Shown here: in pieces, positions 27,123 through 36,154 of the stretch
Layout of the letters: each line of letters starts with the position of its first letter
Numbering within the stretch: position 1 is the first letter of the stretch
Assembly: GCA_033105485.1 (NCBI GenBank)
Contig: CP136956.1
Coordinates: 1,798,001 to 1,862,000, forward strand
DNA: 64,000 nucleotides
Source: LVI-A0039 sp033105485
Lineage (GTDB): Bacteria; Bacillota_I; Bacilli_A; UBA3375
Direction of reading: 5' to 3'
Position numbers and translations under genes: made by a program
The notes under the pieces: generated by a model
What the model was told of the DNA's origin: nothing
What the model saw: only the letters and a program-made list of their open reading frames with translations
Databases searched by the model: none

Positions 27123-27927
27123 AAAAGTACATAATGTCTTTATGGCATGGATTATTGCATTTTCAATAGTTCCGTTTTTATTAATCTTAATCTTATCGTT
27201 CTTTGATGGACATGGGCATTTTACTTTTGCAAATTATGTAAAAGTTGCTGATCCATTATATTTACGTTTAATTTTAAGTTCAATATTAAACGCTGCAATA
27301 ATCACAATTGCATGTAGTCTTTTAATAATCCCTTTAACATACTTAATTACATTACAGAAGAATCGTGGTTTATGGCTAACGCTATTCTTAATTCCTACAT
27401 GGGTGAATTTATTATTAAAAGTATATGCTTTCATTGGTATCCTTGGTACTGATGGAATTGTTAACCAACTAATTATGAGTTTAGGTTTAAACCCAGTTGA
27501 CTTCTTATTTGATATCAAAGGATTTATCATTGTTACCGTATATATTTATATGCCATTTATGATGTTACCATTATACAATTCAATTATTAAAATACCTACA
27601 AATGCAATTAAAGCAGCAAAAGACTTAGGAGCTAGTGAATTCCAAGTATTTTACAAGGTTGTTTTACCGTTATGTAAAAATGCGATTGCATCTGGAATTA
27701 CATTAGTATTTATTCCTTCACTTAGTATCTTCATGATTTCAAGGCTTATTACCGGTAATAAAGTAATGACATTAGGAACAGCGATAGAACAACAGTTCTT
27801 AGTTACAGGTGACTGGAATTTAGGGAGCGCAATTGCAATTGTTTTAATTGTAATTATGATCCTGTTTAACTTATTAATGCAAAATGCAAGTAAATGGCAA
27901 GTAAGGAGGCGCAATGAAGAAGAGTAA
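27109..27927 (+). CDS. potB: PotB, polyamine ABC permease
   Basis: The 272 aa protein has six predicted membrane segments. The EAA loop near residue 165 reads AAKDLGASEFQVFYKVVLP, which contacts the ATPase. It overlaps potA by 14 bp and potC by 14 bp. It is the first of the two permease halves, matching E. coli potABCD order. Confidence 0.9.
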   Translation: MITNKKVHNVFMAWIIAFSIVPFLLILILSFFDGHGHFTFANYVKVADPLYLRLILSSILNAAIITIACSLLIIPLTYLITLQKNRGLWLTLFLIPTWVNLLLKVYAFIGILGTDGIVNQLIMSLGLNPVDFLFDIKGFIIVTVYIYMPFMMLPLYNSIIKIPTNAIKAAKDLGASEFQVFYKVVLPLCKNAIASGITLVFIPSLSIFMISRLITGNKVMTLGTAIEQQFLVTGDWNLGSAIAIVLIVIMILFNLLMQNASKWQVRRRNEEE

Positions 27928-28687
27928 AATTGTAATAGTTATAGCTGCGATCATCTTATATGCACCACTTGCGTATTTAATGTTTTATTCCTTCAATAGT
28001 GCAAACTCGATGTCTCACTTTGAGTCCTTCACGTTAGAACATTACGCTAACTTATTTTCAGGTACAGGTCTATTACAAATAGTCGCAAATAGTATTGTAG
28101 TTGGTATTTTATCTGCATTACTTGCAGTAGTTTTCGGAACTCTAGGAGCGATTGCAATTTATCAACTAAAGAATCCCAAAAAGAATTATCAGTTAAAACA
28201 ACTAAATAATATTATGATCTTAGCACCCGACGTAGTAATAGGGGTTGCGTTTTTAAGTTTATTTACAATGTTTGGAATTAAACTAGGCCTTGTATCAGTT
28301 GTGCTAACACATGCAGTATTCTGTACTCCAATTGTTGTTATTACTTTACTACCAAGACTAGAGCAAATTGAAGTTTCACAAATCAAAGCAGCTTTAGATT
28401 TAGGAGCAAAAGCTAAAGATATTATTAAAATTATATTATTACCAAATATTGAAGATGCTATAATCCTTAGTTTCTTCACCTCGATATTCTATTCATTTGA
28501 TGATTTTGGTGTAACATTCTTTGTTACTGGTAATGGGTTTGTTACATTACCAATCGAAATTTATTCACAAGCAAGACGGGGAATTAATTTAGAGCTAAAT
28601 GCATTATCGACAATTATGATTATAATTATCTTTATGGCAGTAATTGGTTATCAGCTATACCTAAAGCGTGGTGGTCGCAATGCGTAA
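27914..28687 (+). CDS. potC: PotC, polyamine ABC permease
   Basis: The 257 aa protein has six predicted membrane segments and the EAA loop ALDLGAKAKDIIKIILLP near residue 160. GGAGGCGC precedes the ATG. It overlaps potB and potD, so the four pot genes form one coupled unit. Confidence 0.9.
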   Translation: MKKSKIVIVIAAIILYAPLAYLMFYSFNSANSMSHFESFTLEHYANLFSGTGLLQIVANSIVVGILSALLAVVFGTLGAIAIYQLKNPKKNYQLKQLNNIMILAPDVVIGVAFLSLFTMFGIKLGLVSVVLTHAVFCTPIVVITLLPRLEQIEVSQIKAALDLGAKAKDIIKIILLPNIEDAIILSFFTSIFYSFDDFGVTFFVTGNGFVTLPIEIYSQARRGINLELNALSTIMIIIIFMAVIGYQLYLKRGGRNA

Positions 28688-29750
28688 ATCTATTAAATTA
28701 TTTACAACAATGCTTGTATTAGCGGTTGCAATTATTGTGATCCAATCATTGTCAGATCAAAAAGTAGAAGCAAGTTCTCAAGAACTGTATGTTTATAACT
28801 GGGGAGACTACATCGAACCCGAACTTATTGATCGATTTGAACAAGAAAGTGGTTATAAAGTAATTTATGAAACGTTTGATTCAAATGAGTCAATGTATGT
28901 AAAAGTTAATAGTGGCTCAAGTCCCTATGATGTTATCTTCCCTTCAGAGTACATGGTTGATAAGATGGCAGAGGAACATATGTTAGTTGAATTGGATAAG
29001 AGTTTATTACCTAATTTAAAAAATGTAGATCCATACTTTCTAGATCAAGAGTTTGATGAGGGTAATACTTATTCTGTACCGTATTTCTGGGGAACAGTAG
29101 GAATTGCTTACAACACAGAAATATACGATCAGTTAGAACTTGATTATCCAACATCATATCAAGACTTATGGAATCCTGGTTTAGTAGATAATGTATTATT
29201 ATTAGATGGTGCACGTGAGATTGTTGGAAGTAGTTTAAATAGTTTAGGTTACTCTTTAAACTCGACGAATGATAATGAACTTAATCAAGCTAAACAAAAT
29301 TTATTAAACTTAGCTCCTAATGTTAAAGGAGTAGTTGGAGACGAAATCAAAATGCTAATGGCAAATAATGAGGCTGCGGCTGCAATTGTTTGGGCAGGTG
29401 ATGCTCAGTTAATCCAAGAGGATAATGAGAACATTGAATTTATTACGCCACAAGCAGGAAGTAATATTTATTTAGATAATATTGCTATTCCTAAAACTTC
29501 ATCAAATATTGAAGGTGCTCATGAATTCATTAATTTCTTAATGGATAATGAGGTTGCCAGCATCAACACCGATTACGTGGGATATGCAAGTCCAATTACG
29601 AGTGTGATGAATGAACCTGAACATATTGCAGATGAGACATATTATCCAAGTGCTAAAATTCGTGAAAATTTAGAGTACTATGCAAATTTAGATCCTGATA
29701 ACTTAAAACGCTATAATAATATATTTTTAGAGTTTAAAATCAGTTTATAG
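28680..29750 (+). CDS. potD: PotD, extracellular spermidine/putrescine-binding protein
   Basis: The ATG at 28680 gives a basic N-terminus and a hydrophobic export segment (LFTTMLVLAVAIIVIQSL). I see no lipobox cysteine, so the protein may stay anchored by an uncleaved signal. The mature part opens with ELYVYNWGDYIEPELIDRF, a PotD/PotF hallmark, and keeps the AAAIVWAGDA and PKTSSNIEGAHEFINF segments. The GTGs at 28668 and 28671 are poorer starts. A strong terminator follows. Confidence 0.92.
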   Translation: MRKSIKLFTTMLVLAVAIIVIQSLSDQKVEASSQELYVYNWGDYIEPELIDRFEQESGYKVIYETFDSNESMYVKVNSGSSPYDVIFPSEYMVDKMAEEHMLVELDKSLLPNLKNVDPYFLDQEFDEGNTYSVPYFWGTVGIAYNTEIYDQLELDYPTSYQDLWNPGLVDNVLLLDGAREIVGSSLNSLGYSLNSTNDNELNQAKQNLLNLAPNVKGVVGDEIKMLMANNEAAAAIVWAGDAQLIQEDNENIEFITPQAGSNIYLDNIAIPKTSSNIEGAHEFINFLMDNEVASINTDYVGYASPITSVMNEPEHIADETYYPSAKIRENLEYYANLDPDNLKRYNNIFLEFKISL

Positions 29751-29759
29751 TAATCAAAG

Positions 29760-29788
29760 AAAGAATGTTATTCATTCTTTTTTTTTTT
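29760..29788 (+). terminator. Intrinsic terminator after potD
   Basis: AAAGAATG and CATTCTTT form an 8 bp stem with a 5-nt loop, followed by an uninterrupted T run. It closes the long operon that starts near alaS or dnaE. Confidence 0.88.
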
Positions 29789-29863
29789 AACCCAAGCATA
29801 AAAATTTTCCTACATTTTGTACTTTTTATCTACCTATATTGAGGGCAAAACAGTAGTCTAATA

Positions 29864-29872
29864 TGGTATAAT
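29864..29872 (+). promoter_or_regulatory. Extended -10 promoter of rny
   Basis: TGG directly before TATAAT, 18 bp before the rny ATG. There is no -35 box at normal spacing. Confidence 0.6.
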
Positions 29873-29889
29873 ATATGATAGGAGGCTAG

Positions 29890-31353
29890 ATGACCGATCA
29901 TTTAATTTTATATGCAATTTTAGCATTAATAATAATTACTATAATATTTATAGTTATGCAAAGTAAAGCAAAAGGTGGATTGCTAGAGCAAATTGAATCT
30001 CTACGTGATCAAAATATAAAAGAAAAAGAAATATTAAATAACGATAGATTACAACTACAAGAGCGTGAAGCTAAGTTAAATGAACTTCAAGATCAAACTT
30101 TTAAAAAAGTAGATCGTGTTGAAAATGAAATCATAGAACTTGATTTAGCTAGAAAGCAACTTGATAATGAACGTGAATTTATGCGAAATGAATATCAAGA
30201 AAAGCTACTAACAATTATCGGAATGAGTAAAGAACAAGCGCGTGAGTACTATTTCCAATTAATGGATGAGCGTCATACTAATGAACGACGTAAATTAGTA
30301 GAAAAACATATTGATGAAATTGAACAAACTAAACGTCGTGAAGCTAATAAAATTCTTTTAAATGCAATGGAAAACTTATCAGCAGATATTACAACAGATA
30401 GTGTCGTTACGAGTATCGAAATAAAGAGTGATGAAATTAAAGGGCGTTTAATTGGACGTGAGGGTCGTAATATTAAAACGATTGAGAATACTTTAGGTGT
30501 AAACTTAATTATTGATGATACACCAGGAATTATTAGTGTTTCTTGTTTTGATCCAATCCGTCGTGAAATTGCAACAAGAACATTAGAAAAGTTATTAGAA
30601 ACAGGAAGAATTAATCAAGTAACTATTGAACAAGAGGCAGCTCAAATTACAAAACAAGTTGATGAATTAATTTTGGAATATGGAAATCAAGCATTAGATG
30701 ATTTTGCAATTACAGGTGTATCTAATGAAATTGTATACGCATTAGGTGCATTAAACTTTAGAACTAGTTTCGGTCAAAACGTTCTAGCCCATTCAATAGA
30801 GGCAGCAAAGATTGCTGTTAAAATTGCCAATGAATTACAAGTGGATCCAAAACTTGCGGCACGTGCAACATTATTGCATGATATCGGTAAATATGATAAA
30901 TATGAAACCGGTAAACCACATACAGAAGTTGGAAAGATGTATGCTGAAGCAGGAGAAGAACCTGAAGAAGTTATCAATAGTATTGAGTCACATCATGGGG
31001 ATGTTGAAGCAACTAATATTTATTCAATAATAACTACAATTGCCGATCGTATTTCTGCAAGTCGTCCGGGAAGTCGTAAATTTGCTGTTCAAAATTATAT
31101 TGAGCGTATTACAAAGTTAGAAGAAATTGCAAATGGAGTAATTGGAGTTAGTAAAAGTTATGCATTACAAGGTGGTCGTGAACTCCGTTTAATCGTTGAA
31201 TCAGGAGCAGTTAGTGATGAAGATTTACCAATTATTACGGATACTATCAAACGTCAAATTGAAGACCAATTAGCATTCCCAGGTATTATTAAAATTAATG
31301 CAATTAGAGAAACTAGATACACTGCTGATGCAGTAAAAAATAACAATTTATAA
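29890..31353 (+). CDS. rny: Ribonuclease Y
   Basis: RNase Y is the membrane-anchored endonuclease that starts mRNA decay in Bacillota. The 487 aa product has an N-terminal membrane helix (about 5-22), a long coiled coil to about 170, a KH domain (GRLIGREGRNIKTIE) and an HD domain with H330-D331 in LLHDIGKYDKYE. Slightly shorter than Bacillus RNase Y (520), mainly in the coiled coil. GGAGG precedes the ATG. The rny - miaB pairing resembles ymdA-ymdB-...-ymcB synteny. Confidence 0.95.
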   Translation: MTDHLILYAILALIIITIIFIVMQSKAKGGLLEQIESLRDQNIKEKEILNNDRLQLQEREAKLNELQDQTFKKVDRVENEIIELDLARKQLDNEREFMRNEYQEKLLTIIGMSKEQAREYYFQLMDERHTNERRKLVEKHIDEIEQTKRREANKILLNAMENLSADITTDSVVTSIEIKSDEIKGRLIGREGRNIKTIENTLGVNLIIDDTPGIISVSCFDPIRREIATRTLEKLLETGRINQVTIEQEAAQITKQVDELILEYGNQALDDFAITGVSNEIVYALGALNFRTSFGQNVLAHSIEAAKIAVKIANELQVDPKLAARATLLHDIGKYDKYETGKPHTEVGKMYAEAGEEPEEVINSIESHHGDVEATNIYSIITTIADRISASRPGSRKFAVQNYIERITKLEEIANGVIGVSKSYALQGGRELRLIVESGAVSDEDLPIITDTIKRQIEDQLAFPGIIKINAIRETRYTADAVKNNNL

Positions 31354-31362
31354 AGAGGTATT

Positions 31363-32823
31363 ATGAAGAAAGTAAATGAAGCAACAATAAGAAAAAGGTT
31401 TGAAGGGACTGCACCAGACATGCGTGCTGCAAAAAAAAGAAGTAGAAACACTCCAGACGTGATTGATGGAGAAGCTTTAATTCCTAACCACTTAGTTAAT
31501 ATTGGAAAAGGGAAAACATATCGTATTGAAACTTACGGTTGTCAAATGAATGAGCACGATACAGAAATTATGAGTGGTTTATTAGAAATGATTGGATATA
31601 CTGCCACTGAGGTAATAGAAGAAGCGGATATTGTAATTTTAAACACTTGTGCAATTAGAGAGAATGCTGAAAATAAAGTATTTGGTAAAATTGGAAGTTT
31701 AAAACATTTAAAAAAAGAAAATCCAGAAAAGATTTTTGCTGTTTGTGGTTGTATGAGTCAAGAAGAGGATGTAGTTACTAAGTTATTATCAAAGTATAAC
31801 TATATTGACTTAATTTTTGGTACTCACAACATTCACCGTTTACCAACACTTATTGATGATGCAATGAAAGCTAAAGCGATGGTTGTTGAAGTATGGTCAC
31901 AAGAAGGTGACATTGTTGAAAACTTACCAAGAGAAAGAGCTAGTAAGACAAAAGCATGGGTTAACATTATTTACGGTTGTGATAAATTCTGTACTTACTG
32001 TATCGTTCCTTATACTAGAGGTAAAGAACGTTCACGTATGCCAGAAGATATCTTAGATGAAATTAGAGAATTAAAAGAGCAAGATTACAAAGAAGTAACA
32101 CTTCTAGGACAAAATGTTAATGCTTATGGTAAAGATTTAGAAGGTTATAGCATGGCTAACTTATTAGAAGATGTAGCTAAAATTGGAATTCCTCGTGTTC
32201 GTTTTACAACGTCACACCCTTGGGATTTTGATAGTGAAATGATTGATGTTATTGCGAAGTATGACAACATCATGCCACATATGCACTTACCAGTTCAGTC
32301 AGGTAATAATGATATCTTAAAGATTATGGGTCGTAACTATACTAGAGAAATGTACTTACAGTTATTTGATGAACTAAAATCAAAAATTAAAGGAATGTCA
32401 ACAACAACAGATATTATTGTTGGTTATCCTAATGAAACGGAAGAACAATTCGAAGATACATTATCAATCTATGATTACTGCCAGTACGATACTGCATTCA
32501 CATTTGTATACTCTCCACGTGAAGGTACTCCAGCTGCAAAAATGAAAGATAACGTTGATATGGACATCAAAAAAGACCGTCTATATCGTCTAAATGAAAA
32601 AGTAAAACATTATGCAAATGAAAAAAATCAGGCAATGGTAGGGACTGTTGTAAAAGTATTAATTGACGGACCAAGCCAAAAGGATGAAACTATCTTAGCT
32701 GGTTATTCAGAAGAATTAAAATTGGTTCATATTAAAGGTTCAGAGCAACTTATTGGTCAAATTGTAGATGTTAAAATTACAGAAGCCAAAACATTCAATC
32801 TATATGGTGAATTAGTTGAATAA
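31363..32823 (+). CDS. miaB: MiaB, tRNA ms2i6A methylthiotransferase
   Basis: A radical-SAM enzyme that adds a methylthio group to i6A37 of tRNAs. The 486 aa protein has the N-terminal UPF0004 domain, whose cysteines ligate the second 4Fe-4S cluster (C60 in YGCQMNE, NTCAIRE, GCMSQ). The radical-SAM motif is C206-x3-C210-x2-C213, and a C-terminal TRAM domain follows. Full length for the family. It overlaps the next small gene by 8 bp. Confidence 0.95.
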   Translation: MKKVNEATIRKRFEGTAPDMRAAKKRSRNTPDVIDGEALIPNHLVNIGKGKTYRIETYGCQMNEHDTEIMSGLLEMIGYTATEVIEEADIVILNTCAIRENAENKVFGKIGSLKHLKKENPEKIFAVCGCMSQEEDVVTKLLSKYNYIDLIFGTHNIHRLPTLIDDAMKAKAMVVEVWSQEGDIVENLPRERASKTKAWVNIIYGCDKFCTYCIVPYTRGKERSRMPEDILDEIRELKEQDYKEVTLLGQNVNAYGKDLEGYSMANLLEDVAKIGIPRVRFTTSHPWDFDSEMIDVIAKYDNIMPHMHLPVQSGNNDILKIMGRNYTREMYLQLFDELKSKIKGMSTTTDIIVGYPNETEEQFEDTLSIYDYCQYDTAFTFVYSPREGTPAAKMKDNVDMDIKKDRLYRLNEKVKHYANEKNQAMVGTVVKVLIDGPSQKDETILAGYSEELKLVHIKGSEQLIGQIVDVKITEAKTFNLYGELVE

Positions 32824-33088
32824 TGAACTAACACAAATAATAACTGATCTAGAATCTAAGTTAAATTGTTTAAGTTCAAATCAAGAGCAAACTGATGAAG
32901 TATTATATAATGTACAAAACTTGCAAAAGCAACTGCTTTCTGCAAGTTTACTAAATAAACCGAACTTAGAGAGCAGTTTAAAAGAGCAGTTAAAAGTGGC
33001 AGAGGCAGAAATGTATTCCCATTATAACCGAAATGAAAATCTTGAACTGGCATACTTATATCAATATATTAAGGAGCGATATGAATAA
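32816..33088 (+). CDS. Small helical protein after miaB (possibly YmcA/YlbF-like)
   Basis: A 90 aa, fully helical, charged protein that starts inside the end of miaB. In Bacillus the gene after miaB (ymcB) is ymcA (RicA), which partners RNase Y in mRNA processing. Position therefore suggests a RicA-like role, but this protein is much shorter than RicA (143 aa) and I cannot see a decisive motif. It has one cysteine. Treat the family link as inference from synteny only. Confidence 0.55.
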   Translation: MNNELTQIITDLESKLNCLSSNQEQTDEVLYNVQNLQKQLLSASLLNKPNLESSLKEQLKVAEAEMYSHYNRNENLELAYLYQYIKERYE

Positions 33089-33551
33089 TTTTGAAGATAT
33101 GATAACTACGCATAAATCAATGATTAAAACTGATTATCAATTAATATGTGAGTATTTACAATCTCGTGCGGATGAACATGATATTGACAAAGTGAATCCT
33201 GGATATATACGCTCAGTTTATGATGAGCATTTTCCAACTTTAAAAAAAATCGAATTTGGTACTGAGCAATACAAACAGTATGAGAAAGAACATTTTGCAG
33301 AAGCTCATCGTCAACATGCTCAAAATCGCCACCATTATTATAACCCTTTAAATAAAGCAGACGATGTTGATCTATTTGACTTATTAGAAGCGATAATAGA
33401 TATAAAGCAGAGTCAGAAACAATACTCTGATTACCAGATAGATTTGATTATGAAAACATTCAAGGATAAAGGAGTATTAGATCTTGATATTGAAAAGTTA
33501 GCATACAATACAATCTTAAGAATTGAGAAACTAGATGAAGAAAAAAATTAA
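33081..33551 (+). CDS. DUF5662-like histidine-rich protein
   Basis: The ATG at 33081 follows AAGGAGCGAT and gives 156 aa. Features are RADEHDIDKVNPG near residue 33, with an HD pair followed by Lys as in small HD-like phage and Bacillota proteins, and HFAEAHRQHAQNRHHYYNP near residue 75, rich in metal-type histidines. These resemble DUF5662 in outline. A metal-dependent phosphohydrolase-like activity is possible but unproven. It overlaps both neighbours by 8 and 17 bp. Confidence 0.6.
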   Translation: MNNFEDMITTHKSMIKTDYQLICEYLQSRADEHDIDKVNPGYIRSVYDEHFPTLKKIEFGTEQYKQYEKEHFAEAHRQHAQNRHHYYNPLNKADDVDLFDLLEAIIDIKQSQKQYSDYQIDLIMKTFKDKGVLDLDIEKLAYNTILRIEKLDEEKN

Positions 33552-34509
33552 AAAAAGTAAGCAATATGTTTTAAACATATTACAAGTTTTAAGAGATAAG
33601 CGACATGAGCAAAAATCTAAAGCATTAGCTTTTGCTCTAACTTATTCGATTTTACCAATTTTATTATTAATAAATCTAACAATCAGCTTGCTACCTGCAA
33701 AATTTTTTGACTTGATTGAAAGCTTATTAATTTTAGTTCCGTCTCAGTATCGAGACGCAGCTTTAAACTTTTTAGAAACTTACACATACACTGATACTAA
33801 CCCGTTAATATATATACTTTTAATAATATTTATTTTATATACTGTAGCATCAAATGTTAGATTAGTTATTGAGATATCTAATGATTGCTATGAATATAGC
33901 CGTGAGCGATCAAAAAATAAAGAATTACTAATTAGTGCATTATTATTTATATTCATTGGATTTGGTGTACTATCGCTATTTGCAATTATTATTGCTGGGC
34001 AAGCGTTACGTACATTTTTAATTGTGAATGATGCAGCAAATATAGCGGCATTAATATCTCAGATATTACAAATGAAAAACTTGATTACGCTGCTAATTTT
34101 ATTTATGGTATTTTATATAACATACTATTTTGCACCAAATGTTAAGTCAACTTTTAAAACAACAATCGTCGGAACTTTAGTTTCGACTATTGGATTATTC
34201 TTTGCATCTTATGGGTTTGAGATATATTTAGCAAAATCTAGCACGTATGAAGTGTTATATGGTGCTGTATACTCCCAATATTTGTTATTTTTGTTTGGTA
34301 TGTATATTACCTGTCAGATCATTGTTGCTTCAATGATTATGAATAGTTTAATATTTGAGAAAGTAAAAATAAAAAATTATCATGTTGAACACAGTAAGTC
34401 ACTCATAAACGTAGATTTTGATACTTTACACATGAGTTTAGATGATATAAAAGCAGAGCTAAAAGCAGAAATTTTACAAGAAAATTCAGAAACGACTATC
34501 GATGAGTAG
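33535..34509 (+). CDS. YihY/BrkB (UPF0761) family membrane protein
   Basis: The 324 aa protein has six membrane segments after a basic N-terminus. It has the family start (LAFALTYSILPILLLINL, near residue 25), a long TM pair in the middle, and the YYFAPNVKSTFKTTIVGTL stretch around residue 200 that corresponds to the conserved P-x-x-x-x-x-(R/K) block. The cytoplasmic C-terminus is charged. Family members are often misnamed as RNase BN; the function is not established. The last codons and stop lie inside a terminator stem. Confidence 0.85.
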   Translation: MKKKIKKSKQYVLNILQVLRDKRHEQKSKALAFALTYSILPILLLINLTISLLPAKFFDLIESLLILVPSQYRDAALNFLETYTYTDTNPLIYILLIIFILYTVASNVRLVIEISNDCYEYSRERSKNKELLISALLFIFIGFGVLSLFAIIIAGQALRTFLIVNDAANIAALISQILQMKNLITLLILFMVFYITYYFAPNVKSTFKTTIVGTLVSTIGLFFASYGFEIYLAKSSTYEVLYGAVYSQYLLFLFGMYITCQIIVASMIMNSLIFEKVKIKNYHVEHSKSLINVDFDTLHMSLDDIKAELKAEILQENSETTIDE

Positions 34510-34517
34510 TCGTTTTT
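34492..34517 (+). terminator. Intrinsic terminator overlapping the end of the YihY gene
   Basis: ACGACTA pairs with TAGTCGT around an 8-nt loop, then six T. The TAG stop codon of the upstream gene is the start of the 3' arm. Confidence 0.85.
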
Positions 34518-34548
34518 TCTTGACATATGCGTATATTAATTTCCACAC

Positions 34549-34579
34549 TTGTATTTACTTTTAAATATAATCATATAAT
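34549..34579 (+). promoter_or_regulatory. Possible promoter of orphan winged-helix regulator
   Basis: TTGTAT and TATAAT separated by 19 bp, about 80 bp before the gene start. A second TTGACA-like box nearby (about 34519) has no matching -10. Confidence 0.4.
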
Positions 34580-34658
34580 AGACAAGTTTAAAAAGTATAA
34601 TTGATGTATTAAATATAATAGTGTTATTCATATCATTATTAATGGGGGAGAGGAATAT

Positions 34659-35279
34659 ATGAAAATAAGAGAATTTACTTTAACATACAAGTTAGAAGGA
34701 TTAGAGACATTAAAAAGAATGTGTCCAACAATAAGTTTTACCAATATTTCAGAGCTACATGAGATTAATTATTATAGACAATATGATATTGTTGCATTGA
34801 TTATTGATTTAGACAATTCAAAAAGAGCTGAAATATTAAAGCTTGAACAATTTGCAACAGCTTATTCAATTACTGTTATATATATATCAGGTGTTCATAA
34901 GCGCTTGGCTAGATATAATAAAGGAGAAGTGGTGTTTAAAGATTCAAAGTTAATTGCAGATAGAATATTTGAAATATATAATGAAAAAGTATTTTTTAAG
35001 GATTCTACATATGTATTTGATTATATAACAAGATCGGTATATATAAATGGAGTTGAGTATCATCTTCAAAATGCACCATTTATGATATTGCGTTATTTAG
35101 TAATGAATAAAAATCGGCCGTGCTCGCGAGCGGAACTCTTAGAAGCAACTGGAGCAAATATCGATTATACTAAGGAACGAACTGTAGATGTTCACATGAA
35201 TAGTATTCGTAATAAATTAAGAGATAAACGAATTAAAACTGTACTAGGAGAGGGTTATATTTTTGATGATAAAAAATAA
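34659..35279 (+). CDS. Orphan OmpR/PhoB-type winged-helix regulator with degenerate receiver
   Basis: The 206 aa protein ends with a clear OmpR-type DNA-binding domain (about 105-206: NRPCSRAELLEATG, RTVDVHMNSIRNKL, GEGYIF). The first 100 residues have a receiver-like length and strand pattern, but no Asp cluster near residue 10 and no obvious phospho-acceptor. It is therefore probably not controlled by a histidine kinase in the usual way, and none is adjacent. A strong GGGGGAGAGG ribosome site precedes the ATG. A second protein of the same build lies at 43665. Confidence 0.82.
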   Translation: MKIREFTLTYKLEGLETLKRMCPTISFTNISELHEINYYRQYDIVALIIDLDNSKRAEILKLEQFATAYSITVIYISGVHKRLARYNKGEVVFKDSKLIADRIFEIYNEKVFFKDSTYVFDYITRSVYINGVEYHLQNAPFMILRYLVMNKNRPCSRAELLEATGANIDYTKERTVDVHMNSIRNKLRDKRIKTVLGEGYIFDDKK

Positions 35280-35280
35280 A

Positions 35281-35304
35281 AAAAGGGACCTTTAGGGTCC
35301 TATT
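35281..35304. terminator. Bidirectional terminator between regulator and yebC
   Basis: A GGGACC / GGTCCT stem lies between the two convergent genes. On the minus strand it is followed by a T run (the A run at 35273-35284), and on the plus strand by TATTTTA. Confidence 0.75.
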
Positions 35305-36019
35305 TTACATTATGGTATACTTCTTGAACATCGTCGCATTCATTAAGCATGTCCATTAATTTATCAAAATCTTTTTGTTCTTCATCACTAGTAATTTTAG
35401 TTTGAAATTGAGGAAGCATTGTAATTTCACTCATTTCGAAACTAATATCAGGATAGCTATCTTCTAAAGCTGTCATCAAGTTATTGAATTGATCTTTAGC
35501 TGCATAAACAGTTACCATACCATCTTCAAATTCAATATCTTCTGGCTCAACATCATGCTCTAATAAATTGTCTAATAATTCTTCTTCATCATACTCACCA
35601 GCAAAGGCAGCAACAGCTAACTCATCATACATGTGAGAAACAGAACCACTAACCCCCATTTTACTATTAGATTTTGTAAAACAGTTTTTCACTTCACTTA
35701 CAGTACGGTTTGCATTATCTGAAAGACAGTCAACAATTACAGTTACTTGTCCAGGACCAAACCCCTCATAACGCATTGCTACGAAATCTTCTCCGGAGTT
35801 ATTCTTAGCTTTATCAATTGCACGTTTAATAGTATCAGCAGGAACTTGGTTCTTCTTAGCTTTGTCTACTTCACGTCTTAATGTTGTATTATTATCTGGA
35901 TCTGGAACTCCAGCTTTAGCTGCTAAATAAATAGCACGACTATGTTTAGTGTAAACTTTTGCCTTAGCAATAGATGTTTTCATCATTGAGGCTTTACGTA
36001 CTTCAAAGGCTCTACCCAT
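35300..36019 (-). CDS. yebC: YebC/PmpR family protein
   Basis: The 239 aa protein is a full YebC family member: MGRAFEVRKASMMKTSIAKAK start, then KHSRAIYLAAKAGVPDPDNN, an ADTIKRAIDKAK segment and a C-terminal domain ending in DDVQEVYHNV. Family members were called transcription factors; some are now linked to relief of ribosome stalling on proline runs. It is the only sure minus-strand core gene in the window. It has AGGAG at -12 and an extended -10 promoter upstream on its strand. Confidence 0.93.
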   Translation of the reverse strand: MGRAFEVRKASMMKTSIAKAKVYTKHSRAIYLAAKAGVPDPDNNTTLRREVDKAKKNQVPADTIKRAIDKAKNNSGEDFVAMRYEGFGPGQVTVIVDCLSDNANRTVSEVKNCFTKSNSKMGVSGSVSHMYDELAVAAFAGEYDEEELLDNLLEHDVEPEDIEFEDGMVTVYAAKDQFNNLMTALEDSYPDISFEMSEITMLPQFQTKITSDEEQKDFDKLMDMLNECDDVQEVYHNVK

Positions 36020-36051
36020 ATTATCTCCTATTTGTAATTTTTATCAATAAT

Positions 36052-36060
36052 ATTATACCA
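36052..36060 (-). promoter_or_regulatory. Extended -10 promoter of yebC
   Basis: On the minus strand TGG directly precedes TATAAT, about 33 bp before the yebC ATG. Confidence 0.55.
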
Positions 36061-36124
36061 TATGATAGAATACTATTAAACAATATAAGAAAGAAAGTTA
36101 ATTATATTCGTTATAAATAAGATG

Positions 36125-36133
36125 TGTTATAAT
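36125..36133 (+). promoter_or_regulatory. Extended -10 promoter of ZIP transporter gene
   Basis: TGT directly before TATAAT, 22 bp upstream of the chosen ATG at 36155. Its position rules out the in-frame ATG at 36122 as the real start. Confidence 0.6.
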
Positions 36134-36154
36134 AGATTTAAGGAAGGTGTTATT

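Noticed and set aside
36122..36154. Upstream ATG for the ZIP transporter
   Set aside because: The segment contains the TGT-TATAAT promoter, so it cannot be translated from that promoter; the ATG at 36155 has a good ribosome site.
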